Assembly (NCBI RefSeq): GCF_020342455.1 | Contig: NZ_CP080506.1 | Location: forward strand, 1,054,001 to 1,118,000 | DNA length: 64,000 bases | Source: Profftia sp020342455 | GTDB taxonomy: Bacteria; Pseudomonadota; Gammaproteobacteria; Enterobacterales; Enterobacteriaceae | Direction of reading: 5' to 3' | The notes under the pieces: generated by a model | Databases searched by the model: none | What the model was told of the DNA's origin: nothing | Seen by the model: the letters and a program-made list of their open reading frames with translations, nothing else | Program-made: the position numbers and the translations under genes | Part shown: piece by piece, positions 31,975 to 40,956 of the stretch | Position numbering within the stretch: position 1 is the stretch's first letter | Layout: each line of letters starts with the position of its first letter

Positions 31975-33435
31975 ATGAAAATTACCCTACCTGATTTTCG
32001 TAATACTACTATATTGGTTGTAGGTGATGTTATGTTGGATCGTTACTGGTATGGTCCTACTAAACATATATCACCAGAAGCACCAGTACCTATTGTAAAT
32101 GTATACACTATTGAAGATCGTCCTGGAGGTGCTGCTAACGTAGCAATGAACATCGCATCTCTTGGTGCTAACACCCATTTAATTGGATTAAGTGGTATTG
32201 ATAATGCAGCACGAGTACTAAGAGAAAAACTTGGTACGGCTAATATAAAATATAATTTTGTATCCTTACCTACACATCCAACAATTATTAAATTACGTGT
32301 TTTATCTCGTAATCAACAGTTAATCCGTATTGACTTTGAAGAAAGTTTTAGCAACATTGACCCTAAACATATTTTTAAAAAAATTCAATGCATTTTACCA
32401 AAATTAGACGCTTTAATTTTATCTGATTACGCTAAAGGTACATTAAATTCAATACAAAATATTATTCACTCGGCACGTATAGCTAAAGTTCCCGTACTAA
32501 TTGATCCTAAAGGTATAAATTTTGAACGCTACCGTGGTGCTACTATTTTAACTCCAAATATTTTTGAGTTTGAAACTATTGTTGGTCACTGCAGAAACGA
32601 TATAGAGTTGGTTTCTCGTGGCTTACAACTTATGCGAAAATTAGAACTCACTGCGCTTTTAATCACGCGATCTGAACAAGGAATGACTCTATTACAACAT
32701 AAAAAACCACCTTTACATATACCAACTCAAGCTAAGGAAATTTATGATGTTACCGGCGCAGGTGATACTATCATTAGTATACTAGCAACCTGTATATCTG
32801 CTGGTACTCCCTTAGAAGAATCTTGCTTCTTAGCTAATGTTGGAGCTAGTATTGTAATTAGCAAACTAGGTACCTCTACCATTTCTTTATTAGAACTGAA
32901 AAATTCTATTCTTAATCGTAAGGAAAAAGATTTGGGTATAATAAGCCAAGATAAACTAAAATATTATGTTTCTAATGCACGTCAACATGGCGAGAAGATA
33001 GTTATGACTAACGGCATCTTTGATATCCTACATGTAGGACACGTCTCTTATCTTACTAACGCACGTAAACTAGGAGACCGACTTATAGTAGCAGTAAATA
33101 GCGATGCTTCTACTAAGCGTCTTAAAGGGCAGGAACGTCCAGTTAATGTACTAGAACAACGTATGATCATGTTAGCTGCATTGAAATCAGTAGACTGGGT
33201 TATTTCATTTGAAGAAGATACCCCACAGCGTATAATATCTGAAATTTTACCTGATCTATTGGTAAAAGGAGGTGATTATAGCCAAAAAGATATTGTGGGA
33301 GGTAAAGAAGTCATAGCTGCAGGTGGTGAAGTGCGTATACTTAACTTTGAAAGTAATTTTTCAACCACTAATATTATTCAAACTATTTATAAAAATAATA
33401 CTCAGCATCTTAAGAATAAAGATAAAACTAAATAA
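31975..33435 (+). CDS. hldE: Bifunctional heptose-7-phosphate kinase / heptose-1-phosphate adenylyltransferase
   Basis: Carries out two steps of ADP-heptose synthesis for the LPS inner core. Length is 486 residues (E. coli 477). The N-terminal ribokinase-like domain (about 1-320) has GDVMLDRYW, RPGGAANVA and the anion-hole TGAGDT. The C-terminal nucleotidyltransferase domain (about 340-475) has TNGIFDILHVGHV and LKGQERPVN. Both active sites look intact. The Shine-Dalgarno GGAG precedes the ATG. gmhA, which supplies its substrate, lies 371 bases downstream on the same strand, an arrangement not found in E. coli, where the two genes are far apart. Confidence 0.97.
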   Translation: MKITLPDFRNTTILVVGDVMLDRYWYGPTKHISPEAPVPIVNVYTIEDRPGGAANVAMNIASLGANTHLIGLSGIDNAARVLREKLGTANIKYNFVSLPTHPTIIKLRVLSRNQQLIRIDFEESFSNIDPKHIFKKIQCILPKLDALILSDYAKGTLNSIQNIIHSARIAKVPVLIDPKGINFERYRGATILTPNIFEFETIVGHCRNDIELVSRGLQLMRKLELTALLITRSEQGMTLLQHKKPPLHIPTQAKEIYDVTGAGDTIISILATCISAGTPLEESCFLANVGASIVISKLGTSTISLLELKNSILNRKEKDLGIISQDKLKYYVSNARQHGEKIVMTNGIFDILHVGHVSYLTNARKLGDRLIVAVNSDASTKRLKGQERPVNVLEQRMIMLAALKSVDWVISFEEDTPQRIISEILPDLLVKGGDYSQKDIVGGKEVIAAGGEVRILNFESNFSTTNIIQTIYKNNTQHLKNKDKTK

Positions 33436-33806
33436 ATAAAATAAGAACATATATTAACTTTTCTGAAATATATTAATTGTAGTTAATGATTTAATTATCA
33501 TTATAGAATGTGTTACTCTACCTAAAATAATTAAATTATTAAAAATATTTAAATACATCAGTGATGAGTAATAAAAACTATTTTTGAGACAAATAGTTGA
33601 TTAAAAATCATTTAAAAGCTAAGTCTATTAATACAATTGTATCTGTATATTTTTAAATTTATAAAATATTCTCGATATATATGTTTCGAATAAATACAGT
33701 ATAACACTAAGTGTACTTAAACTAATAAATTACTTACAATAAATTTTGATTATTTTAAAATATACTTAATTATAATACTATTTCTATATAATAAATAAGG
33801 TATTAA
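33436..33806. other. AT-rich gap between hldE and gmhA
   Basis: 371 bases, no gene. An 8-bp hairpin (33576-33583 with 33591-33598, loop TTGAGAC) is the only structure; it may end the hldE transcript or be chance. Confidence 0.5.
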
Positions 33807-34385
33807 ATGTACTGCAATCTCATTCTTCAGGAACTAAATGAAGCAGCACTTAAGTTACAAAGTTTTATAAAAAACAGAAATAACCTTGATAATATTCAGC
33901 GCGCTGCCTTCCTAATTGTTAATTCTTTAAAAAATGGTGGTAAAGTACTATCATGTGGCAATGGTGGATCACATTGCGACGCCATGCATTTTGCTGAAGA
34001 ACTAACTGGTCTTTATCGAGAAAACCGTCCTGGATATGCGGCAATTGCAATTTCAGATTCTAGTTATATCTCTTGCATTAGCAATGACTTAGGATACGAA
34101 TACGTATTTTCTCGCTATGCTGAAGCTGTAGGATCTACAGGAGACGTTTTACTGGGAATTTCTACCTCAGGCAATTCTCGTAATATAATAAAAGCTATTA
34201 ATGCTGCTCGAACTAAAAATATGAAAGTGATTACTATGACAGGTAGGGATGGAGGGTATATGGCAGGGCTAGCAGACGTTGAAATACGTGTACCACATTT
34301 TGGTTATGCAGATCGTATTCAGGAAATTCATATTAAAGCTATACATATAATGATTCAAATTATTGAGAAAGAGATGCTTAAATAA
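33807..34385 (+). CDS. gmhA: Sedoheptulose-7-phosphate isomerase
   Basis: Converts sedoheptulose 7-phosphate to D-glycero-D-manno-heptose 7-phosphate, the first step of heptose synthesis for the LPS inner core. It has 192 residues, equal to E. coli. The SIS-domain motif SCGNGGSHCDAMHFAEELTG includes residues of the zinc and substrate site; STSGNSRN and the C-terminal PHFGYADRIQEIHIK motif are conserved. It belongs functionally with hldE just upstream. The ORF is intact with no unusual features. Confidence 0.97.
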   Translation: MYCNLILQELNEAALKLQSFIKNRNNLDNIQRAAFLIVNSLKNGGKVLSCGNGGSHCDAMHFAEELTGLYRENRPGYAAIAISDSSYISCISNDLGYEYVFSRYAEAVGSTGDVLLGISTSGNSRNIIKAINAARTKNMKVITMTGRDGGYMAGLADVEIRVPHFGYADRIQEIHIKAIHIMIQIIEKEMLK

Positions 34386-34970
34386 TTTTATCTTATATTG
34401 TCCAATATTATCCTAAATAAGAGTAAAACAAATTATTAATATTTTATTTATATGACAATATAATAAAATTATATAATAACTAACATAAATAAAACAAATA
34501 TTTTTAAGTCTAATCAATATTAGTAAATTGATATCAGACCTAATATATTAATTAATTTTAAAATTATAAAATATAGTATTTATTATATAATTATATTTTA
34601 TTAATTTTCTATAAATTTTATAAAATAGTGAATATAACCACATGAAATATATAATCTTATTTAGACAATAATTTATTAAATTATTTGATTTATCTTATTT
34701 TAACTAAAATTTTTATAGTAAATGGTTAATCTTTAAAAGACTTAATAAATGATTATAGATTATTATTAATATAGCAATTTTATATATGTTTTATATTATT
34801 AAAAGTTATATATCTTTAATAAAAATTAAATAATATTAATGATAAATTAAATAAAATAAAATAAAATAGGAATAAATAGCATAATGTAATATACAGTGTA
34901 CTATAAGTAAGCTACTTAGATATAATTTATCTAGTTATTTAATTAATAAATAATGAAAATTAAATCCGAG
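34386..34970. other. AT-rich gap between gmhA and the kdsD leader
   Basis: About 590 bases of nearly pure A and T; nothing supportable until the G-run at 34977. In E. coli yrbG lies upstream of kdsD; it is not readable here. Confidence 0.55.
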
Positions 34971-34976
34971 AAGTTA

Positions 34977-35034
34977 GGGGGGTAATAGTTATGCTACAAG
35001 TGCTTTTATACCCCTCTATAAAGGGGTATATATG
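34977..35034 (+). promoter_or_regulatory. Structured kdsD leader with sequestered ribosome binding site
   Basis: Three G/C-rich elements stand out in AT-rich DNA: a G6 run at 34977-34982, CCCC at 35011-35014, and GGGG at 35023-35026. The last is the kdsD Shine-Dalgarno, 5 bases before the ATG. Arms 35007-35015 and 35022-35030 form a perfect 9-bp hairpin that hides it. The same CCCCT strand can also pair with the upstream G-run (about 8 pairs, one G-U), which would free the kdsD site. Mutually exclusive pairings like these are the layout of a translational switch. Function is inferred; only the sequence is seen. Confidence 0.5.
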
Positions 35035-35044
35035 TCATATTTAG
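34991..35044 (+). CDS. Putative 17-residue leader ORF overlapping kdsD
   Basis: ATG at 34991, 8 bases after the G6 run, which is an excellent Shine-Dalgarno. It encodes MLQVLLYPSIKGYICHI and stops at TAG 35042-35044, overlapping the first 13 bases of kdsD in another frame. Ribosomes translating it would melt the hairpin over the kdsD start, so translational coupling is a natural reading. It could also be the last scrap of an eroded upstream gene such as yrbG. No homologue is known to me. Confidence 0.35.
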   Translation: MLQVLLYPSIKGYICHI

Positions 35045-36018
35045 ATTTACAACCAAAATTTGACTTTCAACGAGTAGGAAAACAAGTAATTCTTATTGAA
35101 ATAGATGGTTTATCTCAGCTAGATCAATATATTAACGAAGATTTTACTAATGCTTGTAAAGCTATATTAAATTGCTTGGGAAAGGTTGTCATAATGGGCA
35201 TGGGCAAATCAGGCCATGTTGGACGTAAAATAGCTGCAACCTTCTCCAGCACAGGAACTTCATCTTTTTTTGTACATCCTGGGGAAGCAAGTCACGGTGA
35301 TTTAGGTATGATTACTGCACGTGATATAGTATTAGCCATTTCAAATTCTGGGGAATCTCGTGAGATTCAAACACTCCTACCTATACTCAAGCGTCAAAAA
35401 ACACAACTAATTTGTATGACTAATAACCTAGAAAGTTCTATAGGTAGAGCTACGGATATTCATTTATGCATTAAAGTACCACATGAAGCATGCCCTCTAG
35501 GACTTGTTCCCACAGCTAGTACTACAGCAATTCTAGCTATGGGAGATGCGCTTGCAATTGCAATATTACAGGCTCGTGGTTTTACCGCCGAAAATTTTGC
35601 ACTTTCACATCCTGGTGGTACGTTAGGTCGTAAGCTATTACTGCATGTAAATGACATTATGCATACTGGCAATGAAATACCTAAAGTAAATAGAGATGCA
35701 TCGTTACGTGACGCACTTTTAGAAATTACCAGAAAAAAACTAGGATTAACAGTAATATGTGATAAATGGATGAAGATAGAAGGTATATTTACTGATGGTG
35801 ATCTCAGACGTATATTTAATACAAATATAGATTTAAATCATGCAAAAATTGCTGATGTAATGACATGCGGTGGTATTAGCATTCAATCAAATGTTTTAGC
35901 TGTAGATGCATTAAACCTAATGCAAGATCGCCATATAACATCGTTATTAGTAACTAATGGTAAACAACTAATCGGTGTAGTTCACATGCATGATATGCTA
36001 CGTGCAGGTGTAGTTTAA
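35032..36018 (+). CDS. kdsD: D-arabinose 5-phosphate isomerase
   Basis: Interconverts ribulose 5-phosphate and arabinose 5-phosphate, the first step of Kdo synthesis. It has 328 residues, same as E. coli KdsD. The N-terminal SIS domain carries VIMGMGKSGHVGRK, FVHPGEASHGDLGM and SNSGESREI; two C-terminal CBS domains follow (about 205-265 and 275-328). FALSHPGGTLGRKLL links them. The start is fixed by the AAGGGG Shine-Dalgarno 5 bases upstream and by homology. It heads the lpt cluster as in E. coli, but the next gene there, kdsC, is missing here. Confidence 0.97.
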   Translation: MSYLDLQPKFDFQRVGKQVILIEIDGLSQLDQYINEDFTNACKAILNCLGKVVIMGMGKSGHVGRKIAATFSSTGTSSFFVHPGEASHGDLGMITARDIVLAISNSGESREIQTLLPILKRQKTQLICMTNNLESSIGRATDIHLCIKVPHEACPLGLVPTASTTAILAMGDALAIAILQARGFTAENFALSHPGGTLGRKLLLHVNDIMHTGNEIPKVNRDASLRDALLEITRKKLGLTVICDKWMKIEGIFTDGDLRRIFNTNIDLNHAKIADVMTCGGISIQSNVLAVDALNLMQDRHITSLLVTNGKQLIGVVHMHDMLRAGVV

Positions 36019-36525
36019 AAAACTAAAATATTAGATTAAAATATAATAAATAAAAGTATTAAAAATTACTATTAATGCACGTTTCATTATTTTATTTATT
36101 AATCCTTTATTGCATTTTATTTTATGAAATATTTAGTACTCTTAAAAGAGTACAAGAATATTGCCTAAAATATTTTATTATATATAAAATATTACTTTAT
36201 AAGAAGTATATTATAAAGATACAAAGTTAATAATATTAATAAGTTTATTAATATGATTGTAATATTAAATTTTTGATTTAAAAGATAATTAAATTAAATA
36301 ATTTAATAAATTACTTAATCTTAAATATATATTACATAAAAGTTATAATATTATTAAGAATAATATATAGGTAATAACCTATATTTGCTTAACTAGTTGC
36401 AGGTATAGTGATTTAATATTAGACTTTATTATAATTACAATTTGATGGATTATAACAAACTGTACTATATGAATAGTATTCAGGATATACTCGGTATAAT
36501 TAATAAGTTAATATATATTATAAGT
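36019..36525 (+). pseudogene. kdsC: Probable eroded kdsC (Kdo-8-phosphate phosphatase)
   Basis: The space between kdsD and lptC is about the size of kdsC (544 against roughly 567 bases) and E. coli has kdsC exactly here. No reading frame survives. Near 36393-36440 a frame gives LVAG, then V, two stops and TLL, which resembles the E. coli C-terminal pattern IAGG...VREVCDLLL. That match is weak, so this call rests mainly on position and size. Small hairpins at 36136-36153 and 36365-36384 lie inside. Confidence 0.4.
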
Positions 36526-36546
36526 TGTAAGATAAATCATCTTACA
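36526..36546 (+). promoter_or_regulatory. Hairpin in the lptC leader
   Basis: Perfect 8-bp stem (TGTAAGAT 36526-36533 with ATCTTACA 36539-36546, loop AAATC), ending 4 bases before the lptC Shine-Dalgarno AGAGG (36551-36555). It could stabilise the mRNA end or control initiation. Confidence 0.45.
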
Positions 36547-36561
36547 CTAAAGAGGTAGCAA

Positions 36562-37140
36562 ATGAGTAAAGCTACAATATATATAAACCTGATATTAATA
36601 GTTATTATAATAATACTTATTAGTTGGAATATAATAGATAATAATTCTAATAATTTTCCAATTTATATTGATAATAAAAAACCAACATACCGTAGCCAAC
36701 ATACTATCACTCTAGTGTACGATTCCTTAGGAAAATTAAGATATAAATTAGTAGCATTAGATGTTCAATATTATTCAAAGAATAAAATTAGTTGGTTTAC
36801 TCAACCCTTACTAACTATATACGACAAAAATATAAAACAAACTTGGTTAATACGAGCTGATAAGGCAAAAATAACTGATAACCATATGCTTTATCTGTAC
36901 GGTGGTGTAGAAGTTAATAGCTTAATAACGATCACACAGTTAAAAAAAATTACTACCCATAAAGCGCAAGTAAATTTATTAACCCAAGGAATAAGTTCTA
37001 ATGATACAATAACGCTTTATGGAATAAACTTTATATCCCGTAGCGTAAAGCTACGGGGAAACTTGCAGGAGAAAACTTTAAAACTGATTGACAAGGTTCA
37101 TACTTATTATGATATGCAAGCAAAAACAAAAAATATTTAG
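36562..37140 (+). CDS. lptC: LPS export inner-membrane protein LptC
   Basis: Single-pass inner-membrane protein that takes LPS from the LptB2FG transporter and hands it to LptA in the periplasm. Length is 192 residues (E. coli 191). It has one N-terminal transmembrane helix (about residues 6-23), then a periplasmic beta-jellyroll with SWFTQPLLTIYDK, ADKAKITDNHMLYLYG and LRGNLQEKTLKLI, as in E. coli. A strong Shine-Dalgarno (AGAGG, 6-base spacing) fixes the start. Its last 32 bases overlap lptA, exactly the E. coli overlap, so the pair is probably translationally coupled. Confidence 0.95.
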   Translation: MSKATIYINLILIVIIIILISWNIIDNNSNNFPIYIDNKKPTYRSQHTITLVYDSLGKLRYKLVALDVQYYSKNKISWFTQPLLTIYDKNIKQTWLIRADKAKITDNHMLYLYGGVEVNSLITITQLKKITTHKAQVNLLTQGISSNDTITLYGINFISRSVKLRGNLQEKTLKLIDKVHTYYDMQAKTKNI

Positions 37141-37660
37141 ACTTATAGTTATAGGTATAACTATACTAATAAGCTTTTCAGCACTATCCCTACAAGGAGA
37201 TACAGACCAGCCAATTCATATAAATTCATCTCAGCAATTTCTAGATGTACAAGGTAATTACGTAACTTTCACGGGGGACGTAGTTGTGAAACAAGGGACT
37301 ATAAAAATAAATGCAGATAAAATTATAGTTATACGTCCTAATAATATCCATGGAAAAGAAATAGTTGAAGGTTATGGTAGTCCTGTTATATTTTACCATA
37401 TACAAGATAATGGTAAAACTCTGTACTGTTATGGATATAAGTTACGCTACGAACTAGAAAAAGATTTAGTTAGTCTGATTGGACATGCCTTTTTGAAACA
37501 AATTGATAGTAGTATCAAAGGAGATAAAATTACTTATCTAGTTAAGAAGCAACGTATAGAAGCTTTTAGTAATAAAGGCAGTTGCGTGACAACAACATTA
37601 CTTCCTACTCAATTACAAGATACAAAGTTCAACGCATCTTCAACTAATAAAAATAAATAG
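37109..37660 (+). CDS. lptA: LPS transport periplasmic bridge protein LptA
   Basis: Forms the oligomeric periplasmic bridge between LptC and LptD. I chose the ATG at 37109, giving 183 residues (E. coli 185) and a 32-base overlap with lptC that copies E. coli precisely; an in-frame TTG at 37088 is less likely. Residues 1 to about 30 look like a signal peptide (basic KQKQK, then a hydrophobic core), with cleavage probably before LQGDTDQPIHI; the usual AXA site is degenerate. The mature OstA domain keeps VTFTGDVVVKQGTIKINADK and SSIKGDKITYLVKKQ. lptB follows after 70 bases. Confidence 0.94.
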   Translation: MICKQKQKIFRLIVIGITILISFSALSLQGDTDQPIHINSSQQFLDVQGNYVTFTGDVVVKQGTIKINADKIIVIRPNNIHGKEIVEGYGSPVIFYHIQDNGKTLYCYGYKLRYELEKDLVSLIGHAFLKQIDSSIKGDKITYLVKKQRIEAFSNKGSCVTTTLLPTQLQDTKFNASSTNKNK

Positions 37661-37730
37661 TGTCATACAAAATAATACTATTATCATACAAGATATTACT
37701 CATGAGAGTATCAAGAGCAATTAATGAATT

Positions 37731-38459
37731 ATGTCAACTTTAATCGCCAAAAATCTAGCTAAAACCTACAAAGGACGTCGCGTTGTTAAAAATGTAAGCT
37801 TGTTAGTTAACTCTGGTGAGATTGTTGGTCTACTTGGACCAAATGGTGCAGGTAAGACGACAACTTTTTATATGGTAGTCGGTATCGTACCTCGTGATGC
37901 TGGATATATTAAAATAGACTCTGAAGATATTAGTCTGCTACCTCTACATGCTCGTGCGCACCGGGGAATAGGATATTTACCACAAGAGTCTTCTATATTT
38001 CGTCGCCTAAGTGTATATAATAACCTTATGGCTATATTAGAAATACGTAAAGATCTCGTAACTAAAGAGCAACGTTCTCAACGTGCTAACGATCTTATGG
38101 AGGAGTTTCATATTACTCATCTACGAAACCACTTAGGACAGTCACTGTCAGGTGGTGAACGCCGGCGTGTAGAAATTGCACGAGCCCTAGCAGCAAATCC
38201 TAAGTTTATCCTATTAGATGAACCTTTTGCTGGTATTGATCCAATCTCAGTGATTGATATTAAAAAAATTATTAAACACCTACGCAACAGCGGTTTAGGT
38301 GTATTAATTACAGACCATAACGTGAGAGAAACTCTGACTGTTTGTGAGCGTGCTTATATTGTAAGCCAGGGACAACTTATTTCTCATGGAACACCATCTA
38401 AAATTTTGAGCGATGAGCAAGTAAAAAAAGTTTATCTAGGTGAAGAATTTCATCTATAA
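37731..38459 (+). CDS. lptB: LPS export ABC transporter ATPase LptB
   Basis: Cytoplasmic ATPase that, as a dimer with LptF and LptG, extracts LPS from the inner membrane. Length is 242 residues (E. coli 241), with very high similarity. Walker A is GPNGAGKTT, the Q-loop YLPQESSIFRRLSV, the signature LSGGERRR, Walker B ILLDEPFAG, and the switch histidine is in ITDHNVRET; all are intact. It ends the lptC-lptA-lptB cluster. rpoN, hpf and ptsN, which follow in E. coli, are not readable. lptF and lptG must lie outside the window. Confidence 0.97.
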   Translation: MSTLIAKNLAKTYKGRRVVKNVSLLVNSGEIVGLLGPNGAGKTTTFYMVVGIVPRDAGYIKIDSEDISLLPLHARAHRGIGYLPQESSIFRRLSVYNNLMAILEIRKDLVTKEQRSQRANDLMEEFHITHLRNHLGQSLSGGERRRVEIARALAANPKFILLDEPFAGIDPISVIDIKKIIKHLRNSGLGVLITDHNVRETLTVCERAYIVSQGQLISHGTPSKILSDEQVKKVYLGEEFHL

Positions 38460-39229
38460 TTATATTTACTAACTGAGTCTTCGTTGTCTTATAAGATATT
38501 TTAAATTATGTTGCCTGAACATCTATTATATTCTATATATATGCTCACTATTTATTATACACACTTTAATAACAAGACAAATACAGTACTACTTTAAAGC
38601 TAGATTTTTAGAAAAAATAAAAGTAAAGCTAAAATTAGCATATATATTTTTAATAATACGATTGTAATACGATATAATATAGGATATATATCCTATATAT
38701 AGCTAAAATTATATTAATAGTAAACTTATTAATAGAATTCTATCCCTGGTTAGATTAATATTATTAATAATTTTATTATTATTACTCATTTAATAAACAA
38801 GTATAACTAAACTTATAGACGTAGTATAGAATATACAAAATAATAAAATACTCATTACAGTGATAATAATGAATAGGTAATCTTGCTTATACTGTATAGG
38901 TTGTTTTAATAAATAAAGCACCATTACTATATAAAAAATATTTAATATGTATTAGTATTAAATCCATACAAACTAGTTTAATTAATTTATTGTATTTATA
39001 TTAATAAAAAATTAGTGAAATTATTTATTTTTCTACTTTATACTATTTTTCTTTAAAATTACACTGATATCGTATAATATTTAGATAAAAATTATCCTGA
39101 TAAAGATAGAATATTTATATTTAATAAAATTTTATTGATATTGATAAAGAATCATACAAAAAAATTTTATACTATTAGGAATTGATGTAGATCATTATTT
39201 ACTTAATACTCATATAAAGAGAGAAATCT
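38460..39229. other. AT-rich gap between lptB and asnS
   Basis: 770 bases, no gene. I looked for rpoN and found no match. The first 130 bases are less AT-rich than the rest, which may mark eroded coding sequence. Confidence 0.5.
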
Positions 39230-40630
39230 ATGAATGTAGTTCCTGTAATAGATATACTACAAGGTTTAGTAAAAATTGGTACAGAAGTTACCGTACGCGG
39301 ATGGGTTCGTACAAGAAGAGATTCTAAAGCTGGTATCTCTTTCTTGACAATACATGATGGATCATGTTTTCATTCTTTACAAACTGTAGTACATAATTCT
39401 TTATTAAATTATAGAAATGAAATTTTACATTTAACAACTGGATGTTCGATTGAGGTTACCGGAAAAATAGTTCAATCTTTAGGTAAAAATCAGAATCTTG
39501 AACTACAACTAACACAAGTAAACATTATAGGTTGGATTCAAAGTCCCGAAAATTATCCAATGGCAGCAAAACATCATAGCATTGAACATTTACGCGGAAT
39601 AACACACCTACGTCCACGTACTAATCTTATAGGTGCCGTAGCACGTATTCGCCATACGCTAGCACAGGCTATTCATAGATTTTTTAATAAAGAAGGTTAT
39701 TTATGGATTTCTACGCCTCTAATCACAGCTTTTGATACCGAAGGTGCAGGAGATATGTTTCGGGTTTCTACCTTAGACTTAGAAAATTTACCACGTACTC
39801 ACGAAGGAAAAGTGAATTTTAGAGAAGATTTTTTTGGTCGTGAAACATTTTTAACTGTATCAGGTCAACTAAATAGTGAAGCATATGCTTGCGCATTATC
39901 TAAAGTCTATACTTTTGGACCGACCTTTCGTGCTGAAAATTCTAATACTAGTCGTCATCTTTCTGAATTTTGGATGGTTGAACCTGAAGCTGCCTTTACT
40001 GATATAAATGATATTGCCAATATTGCTGAAAGTATGCTAAAATATATTTTTCAAGCTGTACTTAATGCACGTACTGACGATATGGAGTTCTTTTCTCAGC
40101 AAGTTAAAAAAGATGTTATCAATAGATTACAATGTTTTTTAGATTCAAATTTTGTGGAAATAGAGTATACTGAAGCAATTAATATTTTATATAATTGCGG
40201 TAAAGTATTTAAAAATGCTGTATACTGGGGTATAGACCTTGCTTTAGAACATGAACGTTTTTTAACTGATGAATATTTTAAAGCATACATAGTAGTAAAA
40301 AATTACCCAAAAGATATTAAGGCATTTTATATGCGCATGAATAAAGATGGCAAAACTGTGGCAGCAATAGATATATTAGCCCCAGGAATTGGCGAAATTA
40401 TTGGTGGTTCTCAACGTGAAGAACGTTTAGATATGCTGGATATACGTTTAAAAGAGATGGGTTTAAATAAAGAAAAATATTGGTGGTATTATGATTTGCG
40501 TCGTTACGGAACCGTTCCGCATTCTGGTTTTGGTCTTGGATTTGAACGTTTAATTTCTTATGTTACCGGAGTACATAATATTCGTGATGTAATTCCATTT
40601 CCACGAACCCCACGCAGTGCAAATATCTAA
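39230..40630 (+). CDS. asnS: Asparaginyl-tRNA synthetase
   Basis: Charges tRNA-Asn with asparagine. It has 466 residues, the same as E. coli. The N-terminal OB-fold anticodon-binding domain (about 15-100, VRGWVRTRRDSKAGISF) is followed by the class II catalytic core with motif 2 (TFRAENSNTSRHLSEFWM) and motif 3 (GFGLGFERLISYVTG). All three class II motifs look intact. A GAGAGA-type Shine-Dalgarno precedes the ATG. The order asnS-ompF-aspC is the E. coli order. Confidence 0.97.
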   Translation: MNVVPVIDILQGLVKIGTEVTVRGWVRTRRDSKAGISFLTIHDGSCFHSLQTVVHNSLLNYRNEILHLTTGCSIEVTGKIVQSLGKNQNLELQLTQVNIIGWIQSPENYPMAAKHHSIEHLRGITHLRPRTNLIGAVARIRHTLAQAIHRFFNKEGYLWISTPLITAFDTEGAGDMFRVSTLDLENLPRTHEGKVNFREDFFGRETFLTVSGQLNSEAYACALSKVYTFGPTFRAENSNTSRHLSEFWMVEPEAAFTDINDIANIAESMLKYIFQAVLNARTDDMEFFSQQVKKDVINRLQCFLDSNFVEIEYTEAINILYNCGKVFKNAVYWGIDLALEHERFLTDEYFKAYIVVKNYPKDIKAFYMRMNKDGKTVAAIDILAPGIGEIIGGSQREERLDMLDIRLKEMGLNKEKYWWYYDLRRYGTVPHSGFGLGFERLISYVTGVHNIRDVIPFPRTPRSANI

Positions 40631-40956
40631 AATTTTATTGATAAAATATATTTTAAATATTTGTAACAGCATTAAGATACTATTAATACAACTAACTAAT
40701 TTGCACGCACAGTACTTATACAATACCATATACTTGACAACTTGTCACACTATAATTTAGTTAAGTTACGCGAATTATACTTTTTGTATCATTTTTTATG
40801 TAGATTATCCGTCTAGTGAATAGAACACTATAGTTGCAAATGTAGGAAGACAATATTACTATCTTTTTAGTTTGTTAAATAATATAATTGCTCCGCAAAA
40901 AAGTGATTTAGGTAGTTTAGGTATTAAAAAATAACTCCTTGAGGGGGATAACAATA
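40631..40956 (+). promoter_or_regulatory. ompF promoter and leader region
   Basis: 326 bases, less AT-rich than other gaps from about 40690 onward, so probably conserved. At 40735-40747 there is a dyad TGACAACTTGTCA, directly followed by a perfect -10 box TATAAT (40751-40756). A second candidate promoter is TTGCAA, 17 bases, TACTAT around 40834-40862. Either would leave a leader of roughly 90-190 bases. The dyad could be a regulator site; I cannot match it to OmpR boxes with confidence. The Shine-Dalgarno before ompF is GAGGGGG. Confidence 0.45.

Noticed and set aside
37037..37057. 8-bp GC-rich hairpin (CCCGTAGC/GCTACGGG) in lptC
   Set aside because: It lies inside conserved coding sequence upstream of the lptC-lptA overlap and has no T-run, so I do not call it a terminator. 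It could still affect lptA translation.
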